NCBI RefSeq assembly: GCF_018687495.1
Contig: NZ_CP061293.1
Coordinates: 1,488,001 to 1,552,000 of the forward strand
Source of the DNA: Polynucleobacter sp. MWH-Svant-W18
GTDB taxonomy: Bacteria > Pseudomonadota > Gammaproteobacteria > Burkholderiales > Burkholderiaceae
Direction: 5' to 3'
DNA: 64,000 nt
Made by a program: the position numbers and the translations under genes. The notes beneath the pieces were generated by a model that did no database searches, was not told where the DNA came from, and worked only from the letters and a program-made list of their open reading frames with translations. This document shows, piece by piece, positions 46,698-56,936 of this stretch (the stretch's first letter is position 1; each line of letters opens with the position of its first letter).

Positions 46698-47060
46698 ATG
46701 AAGAAAGTCCTCGTTGTTTTAGCTGCGCTCGCAGCATTTTCTGGCCTGACCCAGGCTCAAGAAACCATCAAAGTGCTGAGCACTCAAGAATTAAGTAGCG
46801 TTTGCAAACTCCCTGCAAGCCCGGAATCACGAAGCTATTGTGTGGGCTTCACAACTGCGGTCTATGAAACCTATTTGGCAACTCGACACCCGCAGCGCGC
46901 CAAGCCATTTATTTGCGTTAAGCAACCTGCGCCATCACGTGATCAAGTCATTAGTGACTTTGTAAAGTTCGCACAAGAAAATCCTCAAGTAGCTGATAAA
47001 CCAGCAGCAGGCGTTTTCCTAGGCTTCTTGGCTTCACGTTTTCCTTGCGCCCGAAAATAA
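46698..47060 (+). CDS. Exported Rap1a/Tai-like protein
   Basis: This has 120 residues from ATG 46698, chosen because GGGAG lies just upstream; an upstream ATG at 46665 would add 11 residues in front of an already complete signal peptide. Signal peptide about 1-19 (LAAFSGLTQA|Q). The mature part has four Cys: VCKLP, SYCVG, FICVK and FPCARK. With YCVGFTTAVYETY and the final FLASRFPC, it fits the Rap1a/Tai immunity-protein family (anti-amidase) as I recall it. No toxin gene is adjacent, so the role is uncertain. A glycine-zipper lipoprotein gene follows 46 bp later. Confidence 0.7.
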   Translation: MKKVLVVLAALAAFSGLTQAQETIKVLSTQELSSVCKLPASPESRSYCVGFTTAVYETYLATRHPQRAKPFICVKQPAPSRDQVISDFVKFAQENPQVADKPAAGVFLGFLASRFPCARK

Positions 47061-47106
47061 TCGGCACATCTAGCTAGTTCAAAATACATTTAAAGGATCA
47101 GTTGAT

Positions 47107-47394
47107 ATGAAAAAAATTATCGCGATTACGGCAGCAACCTTAGCAATCGTTGGCTGCTCTAATATGAGTAATACTGAACAGCGCACACTTTCAGGCGCTG
47201 GTATTGGTGCAGCTGCAGGTGCAGTCGGCACCGCTATTTTCCATGGCAACCCGATTTGGGGCGCAGTCGGTGGCGCAGCAGTTGGTGCAGCATCTGGCTA
47301 TGTATATGATGCCTACAAGAAAAACCAAGCCTCTGAATACAATGCTGGCTACAACGCTGGAAAAACAAATCAGCCTGCTGCAGCTCCGAATTAA
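47107..47394 (+). CDS. Glycine-zipper lipoprotein
   Basis: This 95-residue lipoprotein has the lipobox IVGC (Cys at about 17). The mature part has two glycine-zipper segments (AGIGAAAGAVGTAIF and WGAVGGAAVGAASGYVYDAY) that would insert in or span the outer membrane, then a polar tail with Asn/Gly repeats (EYNAGYNAGKTNQ). Such small proteins resemble SlyB/YMGG-type stress lipoproteins. It ends at a strong bidirectional terminator. Confidence 0.88.
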   Translation: MKKIIAITAATLAIVGCSNMSNTEQRTLSGAGIGAAAGAVGTAIFHGNPIWGAVGGAAVGAASGYVYDAYKKNQASEYNAGYNAGKTNQPAAAPN

Positions 47395-47422
47395 AAATAG
47401 TATTGCAGTAGCGTAAACCGAG

Positions 47423-47455
47423 CCCAGCTTGTATTAATTTACAAGCTGGGTTTTT
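47423..47455. terminator. Bidirectional terminator (glycine-zipper / OsmC)
   Basis: CCCAGCTTGTA (47423-47433) and TACAAGCTGGG (47440-47450) are perfect 11-bp arms with a six-base loop, followed by five T on the plus strand. The OsmC stop codon lies in the loop (47434-47436), so its last codons are part of the hairpin. Confidence 0.9.
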
Positions 47456-47823
47456 ATTTGGATCTCTCCGGATAAAGCTTTATGTATAGGACATTTGTTG
47501 GCAATCTCTAGCAAACGCGCTTTTTCTTCAAGGCTTAAATTTCCGACTAGCGTGATATCGCGGGTGAATTTCTCTATATCATCGCTTCGCTCAATGTCTA
47601 CAGTCACAATTGCATTCTCCAAGCCCATTGCTTTACGAGTGGCATACATTTTCAAAGTCATGCTTGTACAAGCAGCCAAGGCAGCGCCTAAGTATTCGTG
47701 AGGATTAGGGCCTGATCCACTACCGCCCTGATCAAGCGCTGCATCGGATAGAAATTGCAAGTCATCTACAAGCAGTTTTTGCTGTAGCGGCCCATCGCCA
47801 AACTGCGACTGTACTTTTCTCAT
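47434..47823 (-). CDS. OsmC-family protein
   Basis: This 129-residue protein has the two redox-active Cys of the OsmC/Ohr fold: 'GAALAACTSMTLKMYA' (first Cys, about residue 53) and 'IANKCPIHKAL' (second, about 112). The 'GPNPHEYLGAALAAC' stretch is typical of the YhfA/OsmC-like subgroup. The family reduces organic hydroperoxides or protects against them. It is downstream of the rhodanese gene on the same strand (31-bp gap) and ends within a terminator hairpin. Confidence 0.9.
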   Translation of the reverse strand: MRKVQSQFGDGPLQQKLLVDDLQFLSDAALDQGGSGSGPNPHEYLGAALAACTSMTLKMYATRKAMGLENAIVTVDIERSDDIEKFTRDITLVGNLSLEEKARLLEIANKCPIHKALSGEIQIKTQLVN

Positions 47824-47854
47824 ATCAACCTTTCAACTCAGAATTTATTTGCTA

Positions 47855-48268
47855 TTAAGCAGTATGTGGCTTACTCACTTTAGCCGCCGTAGGCAGCTCC
47901 GCTTTCTTCCAGGCACCAAAACCACCCTCTAAATGCGACACTCTGGGTACACCCATTTTTTGCAAAGTTTGCGTGGCCAACGCAGAGCGCCAAGCAGAGG
48001 CGCAATATAAAACTAAATGCTTGCCTTCACCAAAGATAGGTTTGAAATACGGGCTTTCAGGATCAACCCAAAATTCCAGCATGCCACGGGGAGCATGCAG
48101 AGCGTTAGGAATCATGCCATCTCGCTCTAATTCACGAACATCTCGTATGTCTACAAAGACAGTGTCTGGATTCTCCAATAAAGCACCTGCCTCTTCTACA
48201 GATACCGTTTCAATTTCAGCCATTGCCTGGGCTATAAGGTCTTGATACCCAATCTTTAATTTCACCAA
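47855..48268 (-). CDS. Rhodanese-domain sulfurtransferase
   Basis: This 137-residue single rhodanese domain has VFVDIRDVRELERDG (substrate end), ALHAPRGMLEFWVDP, and the active loop LYCASAWRSALA with catalytic Cys at about 89. The CASAWRS loop differs in detail from the thiosulfate form (CRxGxR). It has no signal peptide. It is upstream of osmC, with 31 bp between the genes, so they probably share a transcript. The true sulfur donor is unknown. Confidence 0.9.
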   Translation of the reverse strand: MVKLKIGYQDLIAQAMAEIETVSVEEAGALLENPDTVFVDIRDVRELERDGMIPNALHAPRGMLEFWVDPESPYFKPIFGEGKHLVLYCASAWRSALATQTLQKMGVPRVSHLEGGFGAWKKAELPTAAKVSKPHTA

Positions 48269-48323
48269 AATCTCCTAAAGTAACAATCTATTGAAGTACT
48301 TCATCATTTGCTACCATTCTGCT

Positions 48324-49586
48324 ATGAACTTTACCCCGATAGAGCTTGGTGCCAGCATTATTTTTGCAATTGCTGTGTTGCATACCTTCTGCACTGCGTA
48401 TTTTGAATCCCTTGCAAAAAGATCCCCCTCCCATGCCGGACTATGGCATCTGTTGGGCGAAGTAGAGGTTGTCTTTGGCTTTTGGGCTGCCATTTTATTT
48501 ATCTACATCTCCCTGATCGGAAATTTGGATACCGCAAAAGATTATCTAGATAAACGCAACTTTACCGAGCCCTTATTTGTTTTTGCCATCATGATTGTGG
48601 CTGGTAGCAAACCGATTCTGTATATCTCTACTGAAATCTTGCAGCTACTCGCTAAAGGATTGCAGCTTGGATTGCGCATGAGAGCCACACCTGCCCTTTA
48701 TTTTTTAACCCTCTGCATCACACCCTTGCTGGGCTCTCTGATTACTGAGCCTGCAGCAATGACTTTGGCTGCTTTTTTATTGCGCGACCTTGTTTATAAA
48801 CATCAATGCTCAAAAGCCCTATTATTTGGCACTCTCGGAGTTCTGTTCGTCAATATTTCGATTGGCGGAACATTAACCAACTTCGCAGCCCCACCTGTGC
48901 TCATGGTAGCTTCAACTTGGGGCTGGAGTTCGGGCTTTATGTTTGCCAACTTTGGTATTGAATCTTGTGTTGCCATATTTATTAATGCATTGTGCGCGAC
49001 GCTGATATTCCAAAAGCAGTTGATTGATTCAGGGAGTCCTGGAAAATCGATAAAAATTCCAGCAGCAGTGATTTTGGTGCACTTACTCTTTTTGCTTGGT
49101 GTAGTGGTGTTTGCTCACGACCCCACGATTTTTATGTGGTTGCTACTATTTTTTATCGGATATACCACTGCATATCCCAAGCATCAGAGCCCACTCATTC
49201 TCAAGGAAGCTTTATTGGTTGGATTCTTCTTGGGTGGATTGGTGGTCTTGGGCGCCCTTCAAGGATGGTGGCTACAACCCATCCTCTCAAACATGAGCCC
49301 CAGCGCAGTGTTTTATGGCAGCCTCGCTCTCACAGCAATTACTGATAATGCTGCGCTGACCTATCTTGGCTCTCTCGTTACCGGAACATCTCTTGAATTT
49401 AAACTCGCCTTGGTAGGAGGCGCTGTTGCTGGTGGAGGTCTCACTGTGATTGCAAATGCACCAAACCCAGCAGGCATCGCTATCTTGCGTCAACACTTCC
49501 CAGGTGGCGCAGTTTCTGCTCTCTATCTATTCCTAGCTGCGCTTCCGCCCACATTTATAACAATTCTGGCGTATCGATTCTTATAA
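48324..49586 (+). CDS. Putative Na+/H+ antiporter (Na_H_antiport_3-like)
   Basis: This has 420 residues from ATG 48324; an in-frame TTG at 48291 would add 11. About 11-12 membrane helices. The start FAIAVLHTFCTAYFESLAKRSP and the central 'TPLLGSLITEPAAMTLAAFLL' (about residue 140) with the Glu in a helix are like the putative Na+/H+ antiporter family (PF07399). So are 'NISIGGTLTNFAAPPVLMVA' and 'ALTAITDNAALTYLGSLV', where Asp lies in a discontinuous helix pair. The ion specificity is not shown. It is divergent from the rhodanese gene. Confidence 0.85.
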   Translation: MNFTPIELGASIIFAIAVLHTFCTAYFESLAKRSPSHAGLWHLLGEVEVVFGFWAAILFIYISLIGNLDTAKDYLDKRNFTEPLFVFAIMIVAGSKPILYISTEILQLLAKGLQLGLRMRATPALYFLTLCITPLLGSLITEPAAMTLAAFLLRDLVYKHQCSKALLFGTLGVLFVNISIGGTLTNFAAPPVLMVASTWGWSSGFMFANFGIESCVAIFINALCATLIFQKQLIDSGSPGKSIKIPAAVILVHLLFLLGVVVFAHDPTIFMWLLLFFIGYTTAYPKHQSPLILKEALLVGFFLGGLVVLGALQGWWLQPILSNMSPSAVFYGSLALTAITDNAALTYLGSLVTGTSLEFKLALVGGAVAGGGLTVIANAPNPAGIAILRQHFPGGAVSALYLFLAALPPTFITILAYRFL

Positions 49587-49634
49587 ACAGTAAAATCTGA
49601 GCTTCGCCCCCAGCTATAAACCTGAGAACGGCAT

Positions 49635-50981
49635 ATGAAAAAGCTCTATATCAAAACCTTCGGCTGTCAAATGAACGAGTATGACTCGGGTAAGATGGCC
49701 GACCTCTTACATGCCGATGACGGCATGGAGCTCACAGATAAACCCGAAGATGCCGATGTGGTACTTCTGAATACCTGTTCAATTCGTGAAAAAGCCGAAG
49801 ATAAAGTTTTTTCTGATCTCGGTCGCTTACGTGAACTCAAAAAAACCAAGCCCAATTTACTAATTGGTGTTGGTGGTTGCGTCGCTAGTCAAGAAGGTCA
49901 ACAAATTGTGAGTCGTGCGCCTTATGTGGACGTAGTATTTGGTCCGCAAACCTTGCATCGCTTATCGGATCTGCTTGCCCAACGTCGGAAGACTGGCGTA
50001 TCGCAGGTAGATATTTCTTTTCCGGAAATTGAAAAGTTTGATCACTTACCCGCCTCAAGGCAAACCCGCGGGTCTGCCTATGTTTCAATTATGGAAGGCT
50101 GCTCCAAATACTGCAGTTACTGCGTAGTTCCCTATACGCGAGGCGAGGAAGTCTCAAGACCCTTTGATGATGTCCTCACCGAGGTGGCAGGGCTTGCAAG
50201 TAAAGGCGTAAAAGAAATCGTATTGCTGGGACAAAACGTCAATGCTTATCTTGGGCAAATGGGCGGTACGGATGAGATTGCTGACTTTGCATTGCTGATC
50301 GAATACATTGCTGATATTCCTGGGGTCGAAAGGATACGCTTCACCACGAGTCATCCAAAAGAATTTACTCAGCGCCTGATTGATGTGTATGCAAAGGTTC
50401 CGAAGCTAGTGAGTCACTTACATCTCCCTGTGCAGCATGCATCAGACTCTGTTCTCTCTGCTATGAAACGTGGCTATACAGCACTGGAATACAAAAGCAT
50501 CATTCGCAAGATGCGAGCAGTGCGCCCAGACCTCACTTTATCCAGTGATTTCATTGTTGGTTTTCCAGGTGAAACGGAAGCTGATTTTGAAAAGCTTTTA
50601 AAGATGGTGCAAGAACTAGGGTTCGATAACAGCTTTTGCTTTATCTTTAGTCCTCGTCCCGGGACCCCAGCTGCAAACCTGAGCGATGACACCCCCTATG
50701 AAACTAAACTCAAACGACTACAAACGCTGCTGGCTCTCGTTGAGAGTCAAGCCAATCACATTAGTCAAAGAATGTTGGGTAATACAGAGAAAATTTTGAT
50801 CGAAGGCCTGGCAAAGGATGGGGTTAATCTACAAGGTCGTGCGGAGAATAATCGAGTGGTTCATTTCACAGTGCCTGATCAGGATATTGAATCCTTGATT
50901 GGACAAATTGTGGACATTCGCATCACAGAAGTGCTCAACTACACCCTGAGAGGCGAACTGGTTCAAGCATATGCCCACTAA
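49635..50981 (+). CDS. miaB: tRNA-2-methylthio-N6-dimethylallyladenosine synthase
   Basis: This radical SAM enzyme adds the methylthio group to i6A37 of tRNA. It has 448 residues. Order: N-terminal UPF0004 domain with three cluster Cys (GCQMN, NTCSIR, GCVASQ); radical SAM core with [11 protein letters not shown] (about 155-165); TRAM domain at the end ([24 protein letters not shown]). It overlaps ybeY by 11 bp and heads the miaB-ybeY-corC-lnt group; the usual phoH-like gene between miaB and ybeY is missing. Confidence 0.98.
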   Translation: MKKLYIKTFGCQMNEYDSGKMADLLHADDGMELTDKPEDADVVLLNTCSIREKAEDKVFSDLGRLRELKKTKPNLLIGVGGCVASQEGQQIVSRAPYVDVVFGPQTLHRLSDLLAQRRKTGVSQVDISFPEIEKFDHLPASRQTRGSAYVSIMEGCSKYCSYCVVPYTRGEEVSRPFDDVLTEVAGLASKGVKEIVLLGQNVNAYLGQMGGTDEIADFALLIEYIADIPGVERIRFTTSHPKEFTQRLIDVYAKVPKLVSHLHLPVQHASDSVLSAMKRGYTALEYKSIIRKMRAVRPDLTLSSDFIVGFPGETEADFEKLLKMVQELGFDNSFCFIFSPRPGTPAANLSDDTPYETKLKRLQTLLALVESQANHISQRMLGNTEKILIEGLAKDGVNLQGRAENNRVVHFTVPDQDIESLIGQIVDIRITEVLNYTLRGELVQAYAH

Positions 50982-51429
50982 ACTCAATATCGATATTCAG
51001 TTTGCGAGTCCTACTATTGAGGTAGCATTAGCAAAGACAGCTTCATCCATGCTGATGAAAAAATGGGTAAGAGCCGCAACCGATCATAGCGGCTTACTTA
51101 CTCTGCGCTTCGTAAATGCAGCGGAAGGCAAAAAACTGAATTTCGCTTTTCGCAAAAAAAACTATGCAACCAATGTTTTAACTTTTCCGTATGACTTATC
51201 TAAAAATAGTTTGACTGCGGATATTATTTTTTGTCTACCGGTTATTCAGAAAGAAGCTAAAAATCAAAATAAGACCTTAAAAGCCCATTTAGCGCACCTC
51301 ATCGTCCATGGTTGCTTGCATGCACAGGCTTACGATCATGAATCACAAAAGGATGCTGTAAAGATGGAGGGCTTAGAGGTCAAAATCCTGCAAAATCTGG
51401 GTTTTCCAAACCCTTACCTAGATCAATAA
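50971..51429 (+). CDS. ybeY: Endoribonuclease YbeY
   Basis: This single-strand-specific endoribonuclease is needed for 16S rRNA 3' maturation and ribosome quality control. It has 152 residues. The zinc motif [12 protein letters not shown] has the three His of HGxLHxxxYDH, though Ala-Gln replaces the usual Leu-Gly before the third. [19 protein letters not shown] is the usual N-terminal signature. It overlaps miaB by 11 bp, so it is co-translated. Confidence 0.96.
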   Translation: MPTKLNIDIQFASPTIEVALAKTASSMLMKKWVRAATDHSGLLTLRFVNAAEGKKLNFAFRKKNYATNVLTFPYDLSKNSLTADIIFCLPVIQKEAKNQNKTLKAHLAHLIVHGCLHAQAYDHESQKDAVKMEGLEVKILQNLGFPNPYLDQ

Positions 51430-51485
51430 CTGCCTATCAACGGCCCATTTAACGATTCAACATATTTCTACGCTATTCTTGCAAC

Positions 51486-52325
51486 ATGCCTGACCCCAAT
51501 AAATCTCTTTTAAATCGCTTGGCGGAATTTTTAACGCCCGAGCCATCCAGTCCTAACGAACGTCGCCAAGAACTCATTGCCACACTGCGCGAAGCCCAAA
51601 CTGAGGGCTTAATTGATGCAGATGCACTCTCTATGATTGAGGGGGTATTTCAAGTAGGTCGCTTGTGCGCACGAGATATTTTGGTACCCCGCGCACAAAT
51701 TGATTGGATTGATATCAATCAACCCCTCAACGAACTCATCAAAAGTGTGATCGAAGCCGCTCATTCACGCTTTCCTGTCTTTGAAGGTAGTCGTGATAAC
51801 GTGATCGGCATCTTGTTAGCAAAAGATTTGCTCCGCCATGCAAGTGAAAAAGATTTCCAGGTACGCGACTGGTTACGTCCCGCAGTATTCATTCCGGAAT
51901 CAAAGCGCTTGAGTGTTCTCTTGCGTGACTTTAAAGACAACCGCAATCATTTGGCGATCGTTGTCGATGAATATAGTGGTGTAGCGGGAATTATCACCAT
52001 TGAAGATGTTCTTGAACAAATTGTTGGCGACATTGAAGATGAGCACGATATTGACGAGGAAGCAGATAACATCATCTCTTTGGACAATGGCGATATTCGT
52101 GTCAAAGGAATTACTGAGCTAGATCAGCTCAATGAAGCTCTGGGTACACAATTCGCAGAAGAGGATATCGAAACAGTTGCTGGCCTAGTTGTACAAAAAC
52201 TGGGGCGCGTTCCCAAAATTGGCGAGCGAATTGCAATCGATGGCATCGAATTTGAGGTACTTCGTGCGGATCCTCGGCAGATTCATATTTTGTTGGCTCG
52301 CCAAACTCCTAAAAAACTTGACTGA
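51486..52325 (+). CDS. corC: CorC-type CBS-domain protein
   Basis: This 279-residue soluble protein has two CBS domains (about 60-185, with DILVPRAQIDWI, SRFPVFEGSRDNVIGILLAKDLL and VVDEYSGVAGIITIEDVLEQIVGDIEDEHD, here in outline) and a C-terminal CorC/HlyC transporter-associated domain. It lacks the membrane DUF21 part, as in CorC. The family is linked to magnesium and cobalt efflux. It lies between ybeY and lnt, as in many proteobacteria. Confidence 0.95.
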   Translation: MPDPNKSLLNRLAEFLTPEPSSPNERRQELIATLREAQTEGLIDADALSMIEGVFQVGRLCARDILVPRAQIDWIDINQPLNELIKSVIEAAHSRFPVFEGSRDNVIGILLAKDLLRHASEKDFQVRDWLRPAVFIPESKRLSVLLRDFKDNRNHLAIVVDEYSGVAGIITIEDVLEQIVGDIEDEHDIDEEADNIISLDNGDIRVKGITELDQLNEALGTQFAEEDIETVAGLVVQKLGRVPKIGERIAIDGIEFEVLRADPRQIHILLARQTPKKLD

Positions 52326-52333
52326 GAATTGCC

Positions 52334-53860
52334 TTGCTTGATTTGCATTCCAGTAAGGATCGCTTCAACCCTAATGCTTTAGCATTCTTTACGCTTTTTA
52401 TTCTGGGCGCGCTGATTGCGCTTGCTGCGGAACTTCCTTACGGCGGTTGGATTCAAATTCCACTGCTGAGTTTAGTGTGGTGGCGCTTCAGTTTGCAAAA
52501 TCAAGGTTTACGCAAACACTATCTTTTCTCAGGAATGGTTTTTGGGCTTGGTTACTTTGTAGTCGGTCTATGGTGGCTCTACATTAGCCTGCATGATGTA
52601 GGCGGAATGAATGCTCTCCTATCTTGTGCGGCTGTTTTTTTACTATCTGCTTATGTTTCCCTGTATTTTTCGGTAGCGTGTTTCTCGCTTCATTGCTTTA
52701 AATATTCTCGCTTCACAGGTTTATTTTTAGCCGCCAGCTGGGTAGTCAGTGAATATTTACGTGGTGAATTATTCACAGGCTTTCCATGGATGGGTCTTGC
52801 TGAATCCCAGGTTAATGGGCCTTTTGCAGCAATGGCACCTTATTTTGGCGGGTTAGCATGCACCTTTTTGGTGGTGTATGTCTCCTGGCAAATCTTTCAG
52901 CTCAAAAAGTATGTTGCCTATACGACTTCAACACTTTTTCTTCTGGGCTGCATTATGGTTGCAGCAAACCAATGGTCCTTTACTAAGCCGATTGGCGAGC
53001 CAGTCACAGTTGAGCTCATTCAAGGCAATTTCTCACAGAGCCTGATCTTCAAACCCGAAGGCGTACTACAACAAATTCATTTTTACAGCTCTACCATGCT
53101 GCAATCCAATGCAGAATTAATTGTTGCTCCAGAGACTGCTTTTTCTTGGCCTGAAAATAATTTACCCAATGGTCTACTTGAGAGCTTGCAAAGCTTCGCA
53201 AATTCCACTGGCAGCAATTTGCTATTTGGCGTCATTGGCCGAGACCCCAAACCCCAAGAGTTTTCAAATCGCGCCCTTGGACTCTCTCCTTCAGAGAATC
53301 CCTATCGATATGACAAAAATCATTTGGTGCCTTTTGGAGAGTTCATTCCCCCAGGCTTTCATTGGTTCGTAAATGCTTTTAGTGTTCCATTAAGTGATTT
53401 TGCGCGCGGTGGAAATGCTCAAGAAAATTTCATCATCCACAGAAAAAATCAAGATCCGGTTTATGCCGCTGTCACCATTTGCTATGAAGATGTATTTGGT
53501 GGTGAGCTAGCTAGTCGAATTCGAAATAATCCCAAGCCCACCAACCTATTGATTAACCTGACAAATCTTGCTTGGTTTGGTAAGTCTCAGGCACCGACGC
53601 AACAATTGCGCCTCTCCCAATTACGCTCTCTAGAAACTGGCTTGCCTGCCTTAAGAGCCACCAATACTGGCATTACGGCAGTATTAGGTCCAGATGGCAA
53701 AGTATTGCAAGTACTTCCAGAGTTCATACAAGGCACCCTAAGCACTCGAGTTCAGGCTTACACCGGAAAAACGCCCTATGTCATGTGGGGCAATTTGCCG
53801 ATTTTGAGTATTTCTTGTCTCTTACTGATCTGGGGCTTGATTCGTCATCGTCGTTTTTAG
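52334..53860 (+). CDS. lnt: Apolipoprotein N-acyltransferase
   Basis: This inner-membrane enzyme adds the third acyl chain to lipoproteins. It has 508 residues and starts at a TTG eight bases after corC; no ATG fits. N-terminal six membrane helices, then a nitrilase-type periplasmic domain with the catalytic triad: Glu in APETAFSW, Lys in KNHLVPFGEF and Cys in TICYEDVFGGE. A final helix lies near the C-terminus. The lipoproteins predicted at 1-478 and 47107-47394 are potential substrates. Confidence 0.97.
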   Translation: MLDLHSSKDRFNPNALAFFTLFILGALIALAAELPYGGWIQIPLLSLVWWRFSLQNQGLRKHYLFSGMVFGLGYFVVGLWWLYISLHDVGGMNALLSCAAVFLLSAYVSLYFSVACFSLHCFKYSRFTGLFLAASWVVSEYLRGELFTGFPWMGLAESQVNGPFAAMAPYFGGLACTFLVVYVSWQIFQLKKYVAYTTSTLFLLGCIMVAANQWSFTKPIGEPVTVELIQGNFSQSLIFKPEGVLQQIHFYSSTMLQSNAELIVAPETAFSWPENNLPNGLLESLQSFANSTGSNLLFGVIGRDPKPQEFSNRALGLSPSENPYRYDKNHLVPFGEFIPPGFHWFVNAFSVPLSDFARGGNAQENFIIHRKNQDPVYAAVTICYEDVFGGELASRIRNNPKPTNLLINLTNLAWFGKSQAPTQQLRLSQLRSLETGLPALRATNTGITAVLGPDGKVLQVLPEFIQGTLSTRVQAYTGKTPYVMWGNLPILSISCLLLIWGLIRHRRF

Positions 53861-53919
53861 CGACTTTTAGCCGTCACCCTTGCTAGCCATGTAAAATCAA
53901 TGGCTTAGCCAGGTTAAAC

Positions 53920-54801
53920 ATGCTTACTTTTCAGCAAATCATTCTCAAACTACAAGATTATTGGGACCAACAAGGTTGCGCCCTGTTGCAACCTATCGAC
54001 CTTGAGGTTGGCGCTGGGACATCTCATACTGCAACCTTCCTGCGGGCGATTGGTCCCGAGCCTTGGAAGGCTGCTTATGTCCAACCTTCGCGTCGACCGA
54101 AAGATGGTCGCTACGGAGAAAATCCCAACCGACTACAGCACTACTATCAATATCAAGTTGTCCTAAAGCCTGCACCAGAAAATATTCTGGAACTGTATCT
54201 TGGCTCTCTAGCAGCTTTGGGTCTTGATCTAAAAGAGAATGATGTGCGCTTTGTGGAGGATGACTGGGAGAACCCGACATTAGGTGCCTGGGGGCTGGGT
54301 TGGGAAGTTTGGTTAAACGGCATGGAGGTGACGCAGTTCACCTATTTCCAGCAAGTCGGCGGTCTTGACTGCAAGCCCGTTCTTGGTGAGATCACCTACG
54401 GTATTGAGCGTCTTGCGATGTACATTCAAAACTGCTCAAATGTTTATGACCTAGTTTGGGCTGATGGCATTACCTATGGTGATGTTTATCACCAAAATGA
54501 AGTCGAACAGTCTTGCTATAACTTCGAACACTCCAATACGGATTTGCTATTTGCAAACTTTACAAATTTCGAGAGTGAAGCAAAACGTCTCATGGAAGTG
54601 CCATTGGCTTTACCCGCCTACGAGATGGTTCTTAAAGCAGCGCATACTTTCAATCTACTTGATGCTCGTGGCGCTATCTCTGTTACAGAGCGTGCAGCCT
54701 ATATTGGTCGCATTCGCAACCTGTCACGCTCAGTAGCGCAAGCCTACTTTGAATCTCGAGAAAAACTGGGATTCCCAATGTGTCAACGCCAAGCAATATG
54801 A
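53920..54801 (+). CDS. glyQ: Glycyl-tRNA synthetase alpha subunit
   Basis: This is the catalytic subunit of the alpha2beta2 bacterial GlyRS. It has 293 residues. Visible: [60 protein letters not shown] (motif 2-like) and the [13 protein letters not shown] motif 3. The gene overlaps glyS by four bases (ATGA). Confidence 0.99.
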   Translation: MLTFQQIILKLQDYWDQQGCALLQPIDLEVGAGTSHTATFLRAIGPEPWKAAYVQPSRRPKDGRYGENPNRLQHYYQYQVVLKPAPENILELYLGSLAALGLDLKENDVRFVEDDWENPTLGAWGLGWEVWLNGMEVTQFTYFQQVGGLDCKPVLGEITYGIERLAMYIQNCSNVYDLVWADGITYGDVYHQNEVEQSCYNFEHSNTDLLFANFTNFESEAKRLMEVPLALPAYEMVLKAAHTFNLLDARGAISVTERAAYIGRIRNLSRSVAQAYFESREKLGFPMCQRQAI

Positions 54802-56936
54802 GCACTACTAATAATCCGATTCAATTAGCCACTCTGTTGATTGAAGTATTTACAGAAGAGCTTCCGCCCAAATCACTTCGCCGCTTAGGCGATGCATTCG
54901 GTGAAGGCATCTTCTCCGCTTTAAAAGCTGCTGGTTTGGCAACAGCAGATTCGCAAGCTACTAGTTTTGCAACACCCCGTCGCTTAGCAGTACAGATCAG
55001 CAATGTTTTGAATCAGGCACCAGACTATCCTGTGCGCGAGAAGTTATTACCAACGAGCATCGCCTTCGATGCTCAAGGACAAGCAACAGCGCCTTTACTC
55101 AAAAAATTGAGTGCTCTTGGTTATGGTGATATTCACCTCTCTACCCTGGAGAAATCAGGCGAAGGAAAAAACGAGGCTTTATATCTGAACGTCATTGCTC
55201 CTGGTGCAGCACTGAATCAAACTGCACAGACAGCTCTTGAGCAAACACTCAGCAAATTACCAATTGCCAAAATGATGTACTATCAAGTGCTACAAAAAGA
55301 TGGGCAGTTGGCCGATGTTCAGTTTGCTCGCCCAGCCCATCGAATCTTGGCTTTGCATGGTGACCAAATTCTCAATATTAATAGCCTAGGGATTTATGCT
55401 GGAAATCTTACAGAAGGCCACCGCTTCCTAGCCCCAGGAAATCTCACCATTGCCTCAGCAGATCAATATGAAAATGATTTGCAAACTAAAGCCAAAATTA
55501 TTCCGAGCTTTAACAAACGTAGGGCACAAATTGAATCTGCTCTTTTAAAAGCTGCTGGCAGTGATCTTGTCTTAATGCCAGACAGCCTCTTGGATGAAGT
55601 AACAGCTTTGGTTGAGTGGCCAGTAGTTTATGAATGTCTCTTTGATCAAGAATTCTTAGAAGTACCACAAGAGTGCTTGATTCTCACGATGCAGACCAAT
55701 CAAAAATACTTTGCGCTGACAGATCAAAATGGCAAGTTGCGCAATCGCTTTTTGATTGTTTCTAATATTGAAACCGCTAAGCCTGATGCGATTATTTCTG
55801 GAAATGAAAGGGTTGTACGGCCCCGCCTTTCAGATGCGCGCTTTTTCTTCCAGCAGGATCAAAAGCGTCCTTTAGCATCACGCGTTGCTGATTTGGGTAA
55901 AGTGGTTTATCACAATCAGTTAGGTACTCAGCTAGAGCGCAGTAAACGTGTTCAGGCAATCGCAGTGGGTGTTGCAAAAAAACTCTCTGCAGATGAAGCC
56001 CTTGCAAGCCGAGCTGCAGAAATTGCAAAAACAGACTTACTAACCGACATGGTCGGTGAATTTCCAGAGCTGCAAGGCATTATGGGTCGTTACTACGCCA
56101 CTCATGACGGAGAGCACAGTGACGTTGCCGCTGCTTGCAGTGAACATTACATGCCTCGCTTTGCGGGCGACACATTACCGCAAACCCCTACCGGCACCAT
56201 CTTAGCGATTGCTGATAAGCTTGAAACCTTGGTTGGCATCTGGGGTGTAGGCCTTGCTCCAACTGGCGATAAAGATCCCTACGCTTTACGCCGCCACGCT
56301 CTAGGTATCTGCCGCCTGCTCTTGGAAAAAAATCTCTCCTTGAGCCTGCCAGAGTTAATTGAATTATCTCGTAGTCAATTTCCACAAAAAGATGTTCAAG
56401 AAAAGGCAAATGCTGCAGCGATATATGAGTTCATTATTGAGCGCTTGCGTGCCTACTTGCGCGATCAATCTGTTGCAGGAAAACCCTTTACTAGTGCTGA
56501 AATTGATGCCGTCCTCAGCCAAGGTCCCGCACAAATCAACGATCTTATTGAGCGCTTAACTGCCCTACGCGAATTTAATGCTCTGGCAGAATCTGCTCAG
56601 CTAGCAGCAGCAAATAAACGCATCAGCAATATTCTGAAGAAAACGAATACCCCTATTCCAGCTTCTTGTTCTAGCAAGTTACTGCAAATACCAGCCGAAG
56701 CAACTCTCTATCAGACTTTAGAAGCTATTACCCCTGCACTTAATACTGCTTATGAGAAGCGTCAATTCGTTGAACTCCTTAAAGCACTGGTTGCCTTAAG
56801 CGGTCCCATTGACCAGTTCTTCGCCGATGTAATGGTGATGGACCCCAATACTGAACTGCGCGACAACCGCCTAGCTCTCCTGCAACAACTTCACCAGAAA
56901 ATGAATCTCATTGCCGATCTCGGCAAATTGGCATGA
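54798..56936 (+). CDS. glyS: Glycyl-tRNA synthetase beta subunit
   Basis: This tRNA-recognition subunit of GlyRS has 712 residues from ATG 54798, chosen because it overlaps the glyQ stop as ATGA; a GTG at 54780 is possible. N-terminal [15 protein letters not shown], then an HD-type core and a C-terminal anticodon-binding region ending with [17 protein letters not shown] (about 690). It overlaps gmhB by four bases. Confidence 0.99.
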   Translation: MSTTNNPIQLATLLIEVFTEELPPKSLRRLGDAFGEGIFSALKAAGLATADSQATSFATPRRLAVQISNVLNQAPDYPVREKLLPTSIAFDAQGQATAPLLKKLSALGYGDIHLSTLEKSGEGKNEALYLNVIAPGAALNQTAQTALEQTLSKLPIAKMMYYQVLQKDGQLADVQFARPAHRILALHGDQILNINSLGIYAGNLTEGHRFLAPGNLTIASADQYENDLQTKAKIIPSFNKRRAQIESALLKAAGSDLVLMPDSLLDEVTALVEWPVVYECLFDQEFLEVPQECLILTMQTNQKYFALTDQNGKLRNRFLIVSNIETAKPDAIISGNERVVRPRLSDARFFFQQDQKRPLASRVADLGKVVYHNQLGTQLERSKRVQAIAVGVAKKLSADEALASRAAEIAKTDLLTDMVGEFPELQGIMGRYYATHDGEHSDVAAACSEHYMPRFAGDTLPQTPTGTILAIADKLETLVGIWGVGLAPTGDKDPYALRRHALGICRLLLEKNLSLSLPELIELSRSQFPQKDVQEKANAAAIYEFIIERLRAYLRDQSVAGKPFTSAEIDAVLSQGPAQINDLIERLTALREFNALAESAQLAAANKRISNILKKTNTPIPASCSSKLLQIPAEATLYQTLEAITPALNTAYEKRQFVELLKALVALSGPIDQFFADVMVMDPNTELRDNRLALLQQLHQKMNLIADLGKLA

